This document shows, one piece after another, positions 16,725 to 26,443 of a stretch of 64,000 bases of DNA. Position 1 is the stretch's first letter; every line of letters starts with the position of its first letter. The notes under the pieces were generated by a model. It ran no database searches. It was given only the letters and a program-made list of their open reading frames with translations, and had not been told where the DNA came from. The DNA is taken from assembly GCA_017616165.1 (NCBI GenBank), contig JAFZYR010000013.1, positions 20,562 to 84,561 on the forward strand. Direction: 5' to 3'. The DNA comes from Treponema sp. GTDB taxonomy: Bacteria > Spirochaetota > Spirochaetia > Treponematales > Treponemataceae. A program made the position numbers and the translations under genes.

Positions 16725-16752
16725 TTGACTTTTGCAAACTTTGCATTATCAT
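16725..16752 (+). promoter_or_regulatory. Promoter of the sugar importer operon
   Basis: TTGACT (16725-16730), 16-nt spacer, TATCAT (16747-16752), just upstream of the palindromic operator. Confidence 0.5.
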
Positions 16753-16768
16753 TAGTATATAAAGTTGA

Positions 16769-16807
16769 ACTAGTATACTAGTGAACTACGGAACTATAAT
16801 ACTAGTA
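16769..16807. promoter_or_regulatory. GntR operator candidates
   Basis: A perfect 14-bp palindrome ACTAGTATACTAGT (16769-16782) lies just after the predicted transcription start. A second shorter palindrome TACTAGTA is at 16800-16807. FadR-type regulators bind symmetric TNGTNNNACNA-like sites, and this matches that pattern. Confidence 0.6.
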
Positions 16808-16816
16808 TGTACAAGG

Positions 16817-17800
16817 ATGATGAAATTGTCAAACAAAAAATTACAAAAACCGAAAAAAAGTTTACCGCAGGATTCAACGGCAGCAACTAAGCTTGCTTCC
16901 TTTAATCGTTATATGCGTAAATACTGGCAGTATTATTTCCTGCTGCTTGTTCCCGTTATTTATTACATTGTAATCCGCTATATTCCTATGGCCGGTAATA
17001 TCATTGCCTTCCGACGCTATAGGGCAGGGCACAGTATTTTTGGTGATGAATGGAGCGGCTTTAAATACTTTAAGCAGTTTATTGCAGACACCTCGTTCTG
17101 GCGTGCCTTTAGAAATACACTTGCCCTCAATATTTTTTATCTTGTTGTAAGGTTCCCTCTTACTCTCATTTTTGCTTTGCTCTTAAATGAAATCAAGAAT
17201 ATTCATTGGAAAAAGTTTGTTCAGACTGTTTCGTATCTTCCGCACTTTATTTCAATCGTAATTGTAACCGGAATGATCCGCGAGCTGCTTTCGACAAATG
17301 GTCCTATAAACGGCTTTATAAAAAGTCTTGGCTATGAGCCTATTACCTTTATTGCACAAGCCGGTTGCTTCCCTGCAATATTTGTTATTTCTGGTGTCTG
17401 GCAGAGTCTTGGTTGGGGTACTATCCTCTATCTTGCTGCAATTTCAAATATAAATCCTTCCCTCTATGAAGCTGCAGAGGTTGATGGAGCTAACCACTTC
17501 CAGAGAGTCTGGCATGTCACAATACCTTGCATTATGCCGACTATTGCAACACTCCTTATTCTTGATATTGGTGGCCTTGTAGGTTCGGGCGGTGCGTTCG
17601 AAAAGGTTTTCCTTTTGTACAATCCTATGACCTACGAGACTGCTGATATTATTTCTACTTATGTATATCGTCTGGGTCTTTATTCCGGAAATTATAGTTA
17701 TGCTACTGCGGTCAGCTTGTTCGAAGGCTTGCTTAATTTAATTCTTCTTACAATTGCTAATAGAACGTCTAAACGGGTAACCGGTTCGGGTTTGTGGTAG
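16817..17800 (+). CDS. ABC oligosaccharide transporter permease, LplB/YteP type
   Basis: About 327 residues from the ATG pair at 16817/16820, preceded by AAGG; a GTG at 16781 would overlap the operator and is not favoured. Six hydrophobic segments are visible, starting YYFLLLVPVIYYIVI. The ABC-permease EAA loop is YEAAEVDGANHFQRVWHVTIP near residue 215. This is one of the two inner-membrane channel subunits of a CUT1-type importer for plant-derived oligosaccharides. The ATPase is not in the cluster, as is usual for the Lpl/Yte group, and is likely shared. Confidence 0.92.
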   Translation: MMKLSNKKLQKPKKSLPQDSTAATKLASFNRYMRKYWQYYFLLLVPVIYYIVIRYIPMAGNIIAFRRYRAGHSIFGDEWSGFKYFKQFIADTSFWRAFRNTLALNIFYLVVRFPLTLIFALLLNEIKNIHWKKFVQTVSYLPHFISIVIVTGMIRELLSTNGPINGFIKSLGYEPITFIAQAGCFPAIFVISGVWQSLGWGTILYLAAISNINPSLYEAAEVDGANHFQRVWHVTIPCIMPTIATLLILDIGGLVGSGGAFEKVFLLYNPMTYETADIISTYVYRLGLYSGNYSYATAVSLFEGLLNLILLTIANRTSKRVTGSGLW

Positions 17801-17834
17801 TGTGTAAGGCCGCTGGCGGCCGGTGTTAAATAGC

Positions 17835-17872
17835 AAACCGTTAAAAAAATTGCGGAAGCAATTTTTAGGTTT
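17835..17872 (+). promoter_or_regulatory. Intra-operon hairpin between the two permease genes
   Basis: AAAAATTGC, GGAA loop, GCAATTTTT with an outer AAACC/GGTTT pair, 24 nt before the next start. It may be a processing or stabilising element; no T-run follows, so it is not a strong terminator. Confidence 0.4.
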
Positions 17873-17896
17873 ACTTTATAGGAGATAATAATAAAA

Positions 17897-18781
17897 ATGG
17901 CTGGTAGAAAAATAAAAGAAACAACCGGATACCTGATTTTTAAGGTTTTCAATACAATCATAATGATTCTGATCTGCATTGCAACTCTGTATCCGTTCTT
18001 ATATCTGGTGGCACAGTCCTTCTCAAGCGAGCAGGCAATCATAATGGGAAAGGTTTCTCTGCTCCCTGTAGATTTTAATATCACTACTTATAAATCGGTG
18101 CTCGAAAAGGGTGACTTCCTTCGCAGTTATAAAAACACTCTGATTTACGTAATTATCGGAACTGTTTCTTCCCTTGTTCTTAGCTGCTGTATGGCTTATC
18201 CGCTTGCTAAGTCTCAGCTTAAGGGCTCTAAGTTCCTTTTAAAGTTTATCATCTTTACAATGTATTTTGGCGGTGGTCTTATTCCAACCTACGTTCTTAT
18301 GCGCCGTCTTAATCTTGTAAATACTATCCGCGGTTTTATCATGCCGTCGCTTTTGAGCACCTACTACATTATCCTTATGCGTTCCTTCTTCCAGGGAATT
18401 CCAAAGGATCTTGAAGAGGCTGCCGAAATTGACGGACTTAGTCCTATCGGAACCTTTATAAATGTTGTATTCCCGCTTTCCATGCCAATCATTGCAACTA
18501 TGATTCTGTTCAATGCGGTTGGTTACTGGAATAACTGGTTCAACTCGTTCCTGTATCTTGATAAAAAATCTATGTGGCCTGTTGCTTACTATCTGCGCAC
18601 TATTATTTCGGGTGCAACAACTTCTGCCGACCCTGGTGAAGCTTCTGCCGAAAAAATGCAGATTGCTGCAAATATCAGGTCTTGTTCTATGGTTCTAATG
18701 GCTTTGCCGATTATCTTAGTCTATCCGTTTGTACAAAAGTACTACGTACAGGGCATGATGCTTGGTGGAGTAAAAGAATAA
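17897..18781 (+). CDS. ABC oligosaccharide transporter permease, LplC/YtcP type
   Basis: 294 residues. Hydrophobic segments include IIMILICIATLYPFLYLVA, and the EAA loop is EEAAEIDGLSPIGTFINVVFP near residue 175. It ends with the family-typical VQKYYVQGMMLGGVKE. It is the second permease of the importer, with AGGAGA 12-17 nt upstream. The gene lies 96 bp after the first permease and 33 bp before the binding-protein gene. Confidence 0.93.
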   Translation: MAGRKIKETTGYLIFKVFNTIIMILICIATLYPFLYLVAQSFSSEQAIIMGKVSLLPVDFNITTYKSVLEKGDFLRSYKNTLIYVIIGTVSSLVLSCCMAYPLAKSQLKGSKFLLKFIIFTMYFGGGLIPTYVLMRRLNLVNTIRGFIMPSLLSTYYIILMRSFFQGIPKDLEEAAEIDGLSPIGTFINVVFPLSMPIIATMILFNAVGYWNNWFNSFLYLDKKSMWPVAYYLRTIISGATTSADPGEASAEKMQIAANIRSCSMVLMALPIILVYPFVQKYYVQGMMLGGVKE

Positions 18782-18814
18782 AAAGTTATTCATAGGAAAA
18801 AAAGGAGGAAAACT

Positions 18815-20515
18815 ATGAAAAAAATTGTTTCGTTGGCATTAGCAATTGCCTGCGCACTTGCTTTGTTCACAGGTTGTTCTGGTTCTAAGAAGAGTTCTTC
18901 TGTTGCCGCCGATGCTGCTGTAGGCTACAAATTCGGTGAAGAAGTAACCTTCCATTCTGATGAACCTGTAACTTATCCAATGTTCTTCAGCGATGCTTCA
19001 TGGTACGCAATGAAGGATACATGGTTGACAGAAGGTATTTTCAAGGATATCGAAAATCTTACTAACGTACATCTTGATATTACTTCTTATGATAGTGGTG
19101 ACTACAATCAGAAAATCAACCTTGCTATCAACTCTGGTTCTGCTGCTTATATCATTCCTAAGGTATATGAAGAAGGACAGTATGTTGCTGGTGGTGGTGT
19201 AGTAGCAGTTTCTGATTACACACAGTATATGCCTAACTTTACTGCATTTGTAAACAAGTACAATCTGCAGTCAGACCTTGATACAATCCGCCAGGTAGAT
19301 GGAAAATTCTATCGTCTCCCAGGTCTCCATCAGGCTGTAGCTCCAAACTACACTCTTATGGTTCGTGATGATATTTTCAAGGCTGCTGGATATGATGTTC
19401 GCGAGCTTGAAAAGACATGGACATGGGAATCTTTGCTTGACGTTCTTATCAACGTAAAGAAGTACATGGTTTCACAGGGAATGATTAAGGCTTCTGACTA
19501 CATCTGGTCTGACCTTTGGTGTGGCAGCGAATCAGGAAAAGGAAACGGTGGTAACCTTCTTAAATTGATGGGTACTTCTTACGATGTACTTTCTGGATGG
19601 GCTATTGATGGTTCAAACGGTGGTATTAAGTGGGATCCTGCAAAGAAGGAATTCTATTCTTCTTCTATCAGCGACAACTTCAAGAAATTCATTTCTGTTG
19701 CTAACCGCTATGTAAAGGAAGGAATCCTTGATCCAGAAACCTTTACACAAGCTGATGACGTTGCAAACAACAAGTTCTTCAACGGACAGACAATCATCAA
19801 ATCGACAAACCTTTCACAGATGCAGAGCGATACAGACAGTCTTAAGAAGATTGTTCCAGAAGCAGAAGTTTACATCACTGTATATCCTGCTGGTAGCACA
19901 AACAAGCTTTCTGACGGTGGACGTCTTGAAAACGGTGTAATGCTTTCTAAGAAGGCTTTGGATGAGCTTGGTGAAGCCGGCTTTATTAAGATGGTACGCT
20001 TTGTTGACTGGCTCTTCTACTCAAGCGAAGCTTACTCACTCTACAAGTGGGGTCCAGAAGGAAAGACATGGCAGTGGGCTACAGAAAACGGTGAAAAGGT
20101 TAAGAAGCTCCTCCCAGGCTACAAGTGTGGTGGTCTTGGTATTGGTGGTTCTGATGATGATATCGATATCCGTCTTGAATGGGGATATGCCGGTGGTAAC
20201 TTCTGGTATGGTCACTCAACAGCAGAACTTACAGATAACTTTGCTGCAGACCGCAAGGACCTTTATGCACGCTTCTCTGCTTACAAGGTAACTCCAGAGG
20301 TAGATCCAGCTGCTAAGCCAAGTGAAGATGAACGCGAACAGCTCAACCTTTGGGCAACACCTCTTATCGATACAATCAACACATGGACCTTGAACTTCAT
20401 CCTCGGAAACAAGGATATCAACAAGGACTGGGATGCTTACGTAGCAGATTGTAAGAATAAGAACATTGAAAAGGTTGTTAATCTTGTAAACGAGATTTAT
20501 AAGAAACAGAACTAA
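18815..20515 (+). CDS. ABC oligosaccharide-binding lipoprotein, LplA/YtcQ type
   Basis: 566 residues. It has a lipoprotein signal (MKKIVSLALAIACALALFTG then Cys21, lipobox LFTGC) followed by a Ser/Lys linker. The body is a large solute-binding fold of the LplA/YtcQ kind. It would capture oligosaccharide outside the cytoplasmic membrane and pass it to the two permeases. A strong site AAAGGAGGA precedes the start. Codon choice is visibly biased (AAG, AAC, TTC) compared with neighbours, which suggests high expression. The sugar is not predictable from sequence alone. Confidence 0.93.
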   Translation: MKKIVSLALAIACALALFTGCSGSKKSSSVAADAAVGYKFGEEVTFHSDEPVTYPMFFSDASWYAMKDTWLTEGIFKDIENLTNVHLDITSYDSGDYNQKINLAINSGSAAYIIPKVYEEGQYVAGGGVVAVSDYTQYMPNFTAFVNKYNLQSDLDTIRQVDGKFYRLPGLHQAVAPNYTLMVRDDIFKAAGYDVRELEKTWTWESLLDVLINVKKYMVSQGMIKASDYIWSDLWCGSESGKGNGGNLLKLMGTSYDVLSGWAIDGSNGGIKWDPAKKEFYSSSISDNFKKFISVANRYVKEGILDPETFTQADDVANNKFFNGQTIIKSTNLSQMQSDTDSLKKIVPEAEVYITVYPAGSTNKLSDGGRLENGVMLSKKALDELGEAGFIKMVRFVDWLFYSSEAYSLYKWGPEGKTWQWATENGEKVKKLLPGYKCGGLGIGGSDDDIDIRLEWGYAGGNFWYGHSTAELTDNFAADRKDLYARFSAYKVTPEVDPAAKPSEDEREQLNLWATPLIDTINTWTLNFILGNKDINKDWDAYVADCKNKNIEKVVNLVNEIYKKQN

Positions 20516-20516
20516 G

Positions 20517-20582
20517 TGGATTGCCACGTCGCTGCGCTCCTCGCAATGACGTCATTGCGAGCACGAAGTGCGTGGCAATCTA
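20517..20582. repeat. Interspersed palindromic repeat (family A, inverted pair) between convergent genes
   Basis: TGGATTGCCACG ... CTCGCAATGAC is followed by its mirror GTCATTGCGAG ... CGTGGCAATC, giving a large hairpin with arms matching at both ends. It sits exactly between the convergent binding-protein and AraC genes and may act as a bidirectional transcription end. Confidence 0.8.
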
Positions 20583-21458
20583 ACCTTTTGAAAGGCGCCG
20601 CTGCTTTGGAGTGGTGCCTTTTATTTTTTTATACGTACGTATAAAGTGACTGGCATCTGTAAAGCCGGTTTCCTGACTGATGTAGTCCAGAGTTTTGTTG
20701 GTGTAAAGCAGCATGTTGTCGGCCTTGCAGATTCGTACAAATTCAATATATTCCTTGCAGGTCTTACCAAACTGAGCCTTAAACTGCTTGGCAAAGTTTG
20801 AATAACACATTCCACATTTGTTGGCAAGCTCTTCTATGCTTATGTTTTCGGCACTGTGCTTGTCTATGTATTCCAGAACAGAAAAATCCTTGGAAGAAAA
20901 CTGATCAAAGGTTGTCTGAGTCGAAAGCTCCATTCCGCGTCGCAGCCATATTCTCATAAGCTCGGTGATAATAAGGCTTATCATTGAAGCTACCTTTATG
21001 TCGTAGCCAAACTCCTTATGATTTGTTTCCCAGATGCAGTTTTCAAAAAACAGTTTTACCGGGTTGTATTTGAGCTCCTCTGCAGTAATAAGATTGTAGG
21101 GAGTTCCGTCCTTGGTGATGTTTGCAAGCAGCTTTGGAAGCTTTGGCGAACCGGGCGTTGTATTGGACAAAATCATATCATCAAATTTAATGCCGTAAAA
21201 AAGCAGGTCGTCGTCGCCGTTTTCCTGATTTTTTGTAGGGAAGTCCAAGAAGGAATGAATCTGCTTTGGATGATAAATTATCATGTCGCCGGGATTAAGC
21301 GTATACTGATGATTGTCGACCTCGGTGTAGAGCACGCCCTTTACTAGATATACCATTTCGGTAAAATAATGCCAGTGAGGCTTTACCGTGCGCCAGTTTC
21401 CGCGGAAGGTCTGGAAAGGGGCATTAAGACTGTCGCTATACTCAAAAAGGTCGTCCAT
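20580..21458 (-). CDS. AraC-family transcriptional regulator with N-terminal cupin
   Basis: 292 residues. The N-terminal cupin part (HWHYFTEMVYLVKG, LNPGDMIIYHPKQIHSF) would bind a small ligand, probably a sugar. The C-terminal 100 residues hold two helix-turn-helix units (SIEELANKCGMCYSNFAKQF and DYISQETGFTDASHFIRTY). It is convergent with the sugar-binding lipoprotein gene and divergent from the ABC exporter, so it could regulate either. The nearby importer suggests a carbohydrate signal. Confidence 0.9.
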   Translation of the reverse strand: MDDLFEYSDSLNAPFQTFRGNWRTVKPHWHYFTEMVYLVKGVLYTEVDNHQYTLNPGDMIIYHPKQIHSFLDFPTKNQENGDDDLLFYGIKFDDMILSNTTPGSPKLPKLLANITKDGTPYNLITAEELKYNPVKLFFENCIWETNHKEFGYDIKVASMISLIITELMRIWLRRGMELSTQTTFDQFSSKDFSVLEYIDKHSAENISIEELANKCGMCYSNFAKQFKAQFGKTCKEYIEFVRICKADNMLLYTNKTLDYISQETGFTDASHFIRTYKKIKGTTPKQRRLSKG

Positions 21459-21552
21459 AGGCTCTCCTCAAATAGAGATTTATACAATTTTTAACCTACT
21501 TTGTTTATATCATGTATATGATTCTTATGCTAGAGTAAAATATAATTATTTG

Positions 21553-21583
21553 TGGATTGCTTCGCCTTCGGCTCGCAATGACG
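21553..21583. repeat. Interspersed repeat, family A (single short copy)
   Basis: TGGATTGCTTCG ... GGCTCGCAATGACG lies in the 5' region of the ABC exporter operon between a TATAAT (21541-21546 region) and the start codon, so it is probably part of the mRNA leader and would form a hairpin there. Confidence 0.75.
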
Positions 21584-21605
21584 TTGCTTTTACAAGGATT
21601 TTTTT

Positions 21606-23393
21606 ATGTTAAAATGGATTTGGAGTTATATCAGAAAATACCGCATTCCTATGGCAATAGGGCTTATTTTCAGTGTTATTGTTGCTTCCTTTGCGCTTAT
21701 CAATCCTCTTATTTCGGGCTCAATCGTAGATAATGTAATTAATTCTCCTGAGCACAGCTTCAGCCTGCTTTTAAAGCTCGTTCTGCTTATGGTTGGTGCA
21801 ACCCTGCTCAAGGCTATAATCAGATATTCGTACCAGGTTATTTTTGAACACTGCTCGCAGAACGTTATCCGCGAAATGCGTGAAGATTTGTATGCTCATA
21901 TTCAGACCCTTGATTTTGCCTGGTATGACAAGGCTCCTTCGGGCAACGTTCTTACACTGCTTACTTCGGATCTTGATAAGGTGCGCCACTTTGTTGCCTG
22001 GGTTTTATACCAGAGTCTTGAAAATGCGCTCATCTATATTTTTTCTATTATTACGCTTGGAATGATAAACTGGAAGCTAATGCTTGCCTTCCTTGCAATT
22101 GCACCTTTTGTTTTGATTCTTGTTCAAAAGTTCAAGATTCATATCCGACCGGCTCATATGAAGGTGCGTGACCAGTTTGCAGTTTTGAACACACGCGTTG
22201 GTGAAAATATAGAAGGAAACCGCGTAGTAAAGGCCTTTGTCCGCGAGCCTTATGAAATAGGTAAGTTTGACGTTGACAATGACGGTTACCGAAAGGCTGC
22301 CGTAAACAATGCAGACGTTCGCGTAAAATATACTCCGTGGATTGATACCTTGTGTGGTCTGCTTCCTGTCATCCTCATTCTTTTTGGCGGCTACCTTGTA
22401 ATAAACGGCGAAATGACAATCGGTCAGCTGGTAACCTTTAACGGTTTGATGTGGGCCTTTACTCAGCCTATCAACATGTTTGGAATGCTCGTAGATAATA
22501 TCCAGAACTTTGGTGCTTCGGGCGACAGACTTTATGAGCTTTGGAAAACCAAGCCAAGCGTTAAGAAGGGCTTTGAAACTATTGAACAGGCACATGCCGT
22601 AAGCAGTGATGTAGGTGAGGAGACAGACGGTAAGGATGGCCATGAGGCTTTTGTTCCTGTTGACGGCCGTGTAGAGTTCCGTAATGTTACCTTTGCTTAC
22701 AATCAGGTGCCGGTTATTAAAAATATGAGCTTTAAGATTGAGCCTGGAATGACAGTTGGTATTCTTGGCCCAACGGGAAGCGGAAAATCTACAATTGCAA
22801 ACCTTATGTGCCGTTATTATGACGTTAGTGACGGTGCAGTTTTGATTGACGGAAAGGATGTGCGCGATTATGTGCCTGAGGTGCTCCGCAAAAATATTGG
22901 CATTACAATGCAGGAAGCCTTTTTGTTCAGCGACACTGTAGAAGGAAACATTGCCTTTGGAAACCAGAACGCCACCTTTGAAGAGGTTGAACATGCAGCC
23001 GAGCTTGCGCGCGTAAAGGAATTTATTGGCGACCTTACAGACGGCTACGACACAATTGTAGGTGAACGCGGGGTCGGCCTTAGCGGCGGTCAGAAGCAGC
23101 GTATTGCCCTGGCACGACTTTTCCTTGCAAATCCAAAAATTATGATTCTTGATGATACGACAAGTGCGGTTGATATAGAAACTGAACAGAAAATCAGGCA
23201 GTCAATCAAACAGCAGAGTCAGGGACATACAACCTTTATTATAAGTCACCGCATTTCTTCTTTTGAAAACTGCGATCTTGTTCTTGTAATTCAGGACGGA
23301 CAGATTGCAGCTATGGGTACAAATCAGCAGCTGCTGAACCAGCCGGGTTATTACCAGGATGTTTATATGGAGCAGAACTATGGCAAGAAATAA
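21606..23393 (+). CDS. ABC exporter half-transporter 1 (degenerate ATP site)
   Basis: 595 residues: six-helix exporter membrane domain (about 1-320) and a nucleotide-binding domain with Walker A GPTGSGKST near 388, signature LSGGQKQR near 490 and Walker B MILDDTTSAVD. The usual catalytic Glu after Walker B is Asp here. Its partner, encoded next with a 14-bp overlap, has Glu but a variant signature LSQGQ. This pattern matches heterodimeric exporters of the BmrC/D or TM287/288 kind with one consensus and one degenerate ATP site. The substrate (drug, lipid or peptide) is unknown. AAGGA is found 6 to 10 nt before the start. Confidence 0.93.
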   Translation: MLKWIWSYIRKYRIPMAIGLIFSVIVASFALINPLISGSIVDNVINSPEHSFSLLLKLVLLMVGATLLKAIIRYSYQVIFEHCSQNVIREMREDLYAHIQTLDFAWYDKAPSGNVLTLLTSDLDKVRHFVAWVLYQSLENALIYIFSIITLGMINWKLMLAFLAIAPFVLILVQKFKIHIRPAHMKVRDQFAVLNTRVGENIEGNRVVKAFVREPYEIGKFDVDNDGYRKAAVNNADVRVKYTPWIDTLCGLLPVILILFGGYLVINGEMTIGQLVTFNGLMWAFTQPINMFGMLVDNIQNFGASGDRLYELWKTKPSVKKGFETIEQAHAVSSDVGEETDGKDGHEAFVPVDGRVEFRNVTFAYNQVPVIKNMSFKIEPGMTVGILGPTGSGKSTIANLMCRYYDVSDGAVLIDGKDVRDYVPEVLRKNIGITMQEAFLFSDTVEGNIAFGNQNATFEEVEHAAELARVKEFIGDLTDGYDTIVGERGVGLSGGQKQRIALARLFLANPKIMILDDTTSAVDIETEQKIRQSIKQQSQGHTTFIISHRISSFENCDLVLVIQDGQIAAMGTNQQLLNQPGYYQDVYMEQNYGKK

Positions 23394-25152
23394 ATTCGAC
23401 ACCGACGAAGAAATTGAACAGAAGCTCAACCTCCGCATTATTCCCCGCATGCTCCGCTGGATTAAGCCTTATGCCTGGTGGATGGTGCTTGCCTGCGTTA
23501 TCATGCTTGTTGCTTCGGGAATATCGCTTATAAGTCCCTACCTTATCCGTATGGCAATTGACCTGGCTATTCCTGCTGCAGACTATAATCTGCTCATTAA
23601 GATTTCTGTGTTCATTGTTGTTACCACACTTTTTGCGCGAATCCTGCTTGCGGCAAAGCTGCGACTTATGACCCGCGTTGCACAGAAAATCATTGTTACT
23701 ATCCGTAAAGAGGTTTTTACAAAGCTTCAGGCGCTGCCTTTTACTTATTTTGACAGCCGTCCTCACGGAAAAATCCTTATCCGCGTTGTAAACTATGTAA
23801 ACTCACTTTCTGACCTTTTGAGTAACGGTGTAATTCAGCTTATAAGCGACCTGTTTACTCTGGTTGTAATTGTGTGCTTTATGCTTGCAATTGATGTCCG
23901 CCTTACTCTTGTTTGTATGGCAGTGCTTCCTGTGCTCCTGATTGTGCTTGTTTCAATGAAGAAAAAGCAGCATGAGGCTTGGAAGCAGGAAAGCTACAAG
24001 CGTTCTAATTTGACGGCCTATCTTTCTGAAAGTCTCAACGGTATGAAAATCACTCAGAGCTTTGCGCGTGAACGTGTAAATCAGGGTATTTTCAACGAGC
24101 TTTGTGATAAGTGTAAAAAGGTTTGGATCCGCGCTGTAAATATAAACAACATTATCTGGCCTATTGTAGATAACCTTAGCACTATGGGTGTTGCCCTTGT
24201 TTATATGGCCGGTATTGCCTGGCTTGGAGATGGAATGGGCGGCACTGTAACTGTAGGAACCCTTGTTGCCTTTACCGGTTATATCTGGCGCTTCTGGATG
24301 CCTATCCAGAACCTTGGAAACTTTTATAACTCTATGGTAACTACCGGCGCTTATGTTGAACGCATTTTTGAACTGCTGGACGAGCCCGAGGATATTACAG
24401 ACCGCGACGGTGCAAAAGAGCTTCCTCCAATCCGCGGCCATGTAACCTTTGACCATGTAAACTTCAGCTACGAAAAGGGTAACCCTATTCTTAAGGATGT
24501 AAACTTTAATATAACTCCGGGAACAAGCGTTGCAATTGTTGGTCCTACAGGGGCTGGTAAAACTACAATTGTAAATCTTCTTACGCGTTTTTATAATCCT
24601 GATGAAGGAAAAATCCTCATAGACGGGCTTGATATTCAGGACCTGCAGATAAAGTCTATCCGTAAACAGGTTGGCGTTATGCTTCAGGATTCCTTCCTGT
24701 TCAGCGGCACCATTATGGAAAATATCCGCTACGGCCGCCTGGACGCAACCGACGAAGAATGTATGGCTGCCGCAAAAACCGTTATGGCCCACGAGTTCAT
24801 TACTGCCTTCCCCGACGGCTACAATACAAAGGTAACTGCAAACGGCGGTGGTCTTTCTCAGGGACAAAAGCAACTCATTTCTTTTGCCCGCGTACTGCTG
24901 TCTGATCCGCGCATTTTGATTCTGGACGAAGCAACCAGCTCTGTAGACACCCAGACCGAAAAGGCTTTGCAGAAGGGCCTGGACGAGCTTCTCAAAGGCC
25001 GCACAAGCTTTATCATTGCGCACCGCCTTTCAACAATCCGCAACTCCGACATAATCTTCTTTGTAGACCACGGCGAAATTGTAGAACGCGGCAACCACAA
25101 GGAGCTTATGGCACTCAATGGTAACTATGCGGCTCTAGTTAACGGTGTGTAA
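23380..25152 (+). CDS. ABC exporter half-transporter 2 (catalytic ATP site)
   Basis: 590 residues from the ATG at 23380, which overlaps the end of the first half-transporter; an in-frame start at 23359 lies deeper in that gene and is less likely. It has a six-helix membrane domain, Walker A GPTGAGKTT near 388, signature LSQGQKQL near 492 and Walker B ILILDEATSSVD with the catalytic Glu. Paired with partner 1, its Walker A/B would meet the partner's LSGGQ to form the hydrolytic site. Confidence 0.94.
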   Translation: MARNKFDTDEEIEQKLNLRIIPRMLRWIKPYAWWMVLACVIMLVASGISLISPYLIRMAIDLAIPAADYNLLIKISVFIVVTTLFARILLAAKLRLMTRVAQKIIVTIRKEVFTKLQALPFTYFDSRPHGKILIRVVNYVNSLSDLLSNGVIQLISDLFTLVVIVCFMLAIDVRLTLVCMAVLPVLLIVLVSMKKKQHEAWKQESYKRSNLTAYLSESLNGMKITQSFARERVNQGIFNELCDKCKKVWIRAVNINNIIWPIVDNLSTMGVALVYMAGIAWLGDGMGGTVTVGTLVAFTGYIWRFWMPIQNLGNFYNSMVTTGAYVERIFELLDEPEDITDRDGAKELPPIRGHVTFDHVNFSYEKGNPILKDVNFNITPGTSVAIVGPTGAGKTTIVNLLTRFYNPDEGKILIDGLDIQDLQIKSIRKQVGVMLQDSFLFSGTIMENIRYGRLDATDEECMAAAKTVMAHEFITAFPDGYNTKVTANGGGLSQGQKQLISFARVLLSDPRILILDEATSSVDTQTEKALQKGLDELLKGRTSFIIAHRLSTIRNSDIIFFVDHGEIVERGNHKELMALNGNYAALVNGV

Positions 25153-25269
25153 GTCCCTTCGACAAGCTCAGGGACCGCTGCGTCATTGCGAGGAGCCTTG
25201 CGACGTGGCAATCCACGTGTGTGAAGGCATTTAAATATGTGGATTGCCGCTCCTTCGGCTCGCAATGAC
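25153..25269. repeat. Composite repeat: family B hairpin plus inverted pair of family A
   Basis: GTCCCT-TCGACAAGCTC-AGGGAC (25153-25175, family B) is followed by a family A copy (25182-25215, GTCATTGCGAG ... GGCAATCCA) and its mirror (25240-25269, TGGATTGCC ... GCAATGAC). The block fills the gap between the ABC exporter and the sbcD promoter. Confidence 0.85.
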
Positions 25270-25279
25270 ACAGGGATTA

Positions 25280-25288
25280 TGTTATAAT
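25280..25288 (+). promoter_or_regulatory. Extended -10 promoter of sbcD, leaderless
   Basis: TGT-TATAAT (25280-25288) is an extended -10 box; the ATG is 6 nt later with no Shine-Dalgarno. Confidence 0.55.
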
Positions 25289-25294
25289 TAAAAT

Positions 25295-26443
25295 ATGAAA
25301 TTTCTTCACATTTCTGACCTTCATCTTGGTAAAAGATTTAATGAGTTTTCCATGATTGAAGATCAGCGTTTTATTCTTTATAAAATCCTCAATTGTATAG
25401 ACAAAGAAAAACCCGATGCAGTTCTTATTGCGGGTGATGTTTATGACAAGTCAATTCCTTCTGTAGAAGCAGTAGAGCTTTTTGATGAGTTTTTGCGTAA
25501 GCTGTCGGAACGTAATCTGCAGGTATTTATAACAAGCGGTAATCATGATTCTCCAGAACGAATGACCTGTGGAACTTCGCTTATGGAAAAAAGCGGTTTT
25601 TATTTCTCAAAAACCTACGATGGCTCTGTTATGCATCACAGGCTTGAAGATAAAAATGGTGCTATAAATATTTATCTTTTGCCATATATAAAGCCTGCTA
25701 TGGTAAAGTCATATTTCCCGGAAGAAGCCGAGGCAGGTAAGCTTGATTCTTATACAGAGGCTGTGCGCTTTGTTATAGAAAAAATGGAGCTTAATCCGAA
25801 AGAAAGGAATATTCTTGTTGCGCATCAATTTGTAACGGGAAGTGCCAGATGTGAATCGGAAGAAATAATCATTGGCGGACAGGATAATGTAGATGCCGCA
25901 GTTTTTGCCGACTTTGATTATGTTGCTCTGGGACATCTTCATGGAGCCCAAAAGGCTGGTGGCGAAAATATATGCTACAGTGGAAGTCCTTTAAAATATT
26001 CCTTTTCGGAGGTAAATCATAAAAAGGGCGGCTTTATGGTTGAACTTGGTGCAAAGGGAGAGGTTCGAATTGATAAGGTTTTGTTTGAACCTCTTCATGA
26101 TGTGCGCGAGCTAAAGGGAACCTACAACGATTTAATGAACAAAAAAAATTACGAGGGTACCGCAACCGACGATTATCTTCATATTACTCTTACCGATGAA
26201 GAAGAAATACCAGAAGGCTTTGCAAAGCTTTCGCTTGTTTATAAAAACCTTGTAAAGATGGATTATGATAATAAAAGAACAAGGGCTGCAGGTATAGTAG
26301 AGGATGCAATAGATGTGGAAGATACTGCACCTATAGATTTATTTGAACAGTTTTTCAAAATGCAGAACGGAACCGGATTTACCGAAGATCAGAAAAACTT
26401 TGCGCAAGGCTTGATTGAAGAAATCTGGGGAGGTGAAAGATGA
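25295..26443 (+). CDS. sbcD: Exonuclease SbcCD subunit D (Mre11-type nuclease)
   Basis: 382 residues. Metallophosphoesterase motifs are present in order: SDLHLGKRF, AGDVYDKSIPS, TSGNHDSPERM and ALGHLHGAQ. With SbcC it cuts hairpins and processes blocked DNA ends. It overlaps sbcC by 4 nt (ATGA), so the subunits are translationally coupled. The start codon follows an extended -10 box by 6 nt and has no ribosome site, which suggests a leaderless mRNA. Confidence 0.96.
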   Translation: MKFLHISDLHLGKRFNEFSMIEDQRFILYKILNCIDKEKPDAVLIAGDVYDKSIPSVEAVELFDEFLRKLSERNLQVFITSGNHDSPERMTCGTSLMEKSGFYFSKTYDGSVMHHRLEDKNGAINIYLLPYIKPAMVKSYFPEEAEAGKLDSYTEAVRFVIEKMELNPKERNILVAHQFVTGSARCESEEIIIGGQDNVDAAVFADFDYVALGHLHGAQKAGGENICYSGSPLKYSFSEVNHKKGGFMVELGAKGEVRIDKVLFEPLHDVRELKGTYNDLMNKKNYEGTATDDYLHITLTDEEEIPEGFAKLSLVYKNLVKMDYDNKRTRAAGIVEDAIDVEDTAPIDLFEQFFKMQNGTGFTEDQKNFAQGLIEEIWGGER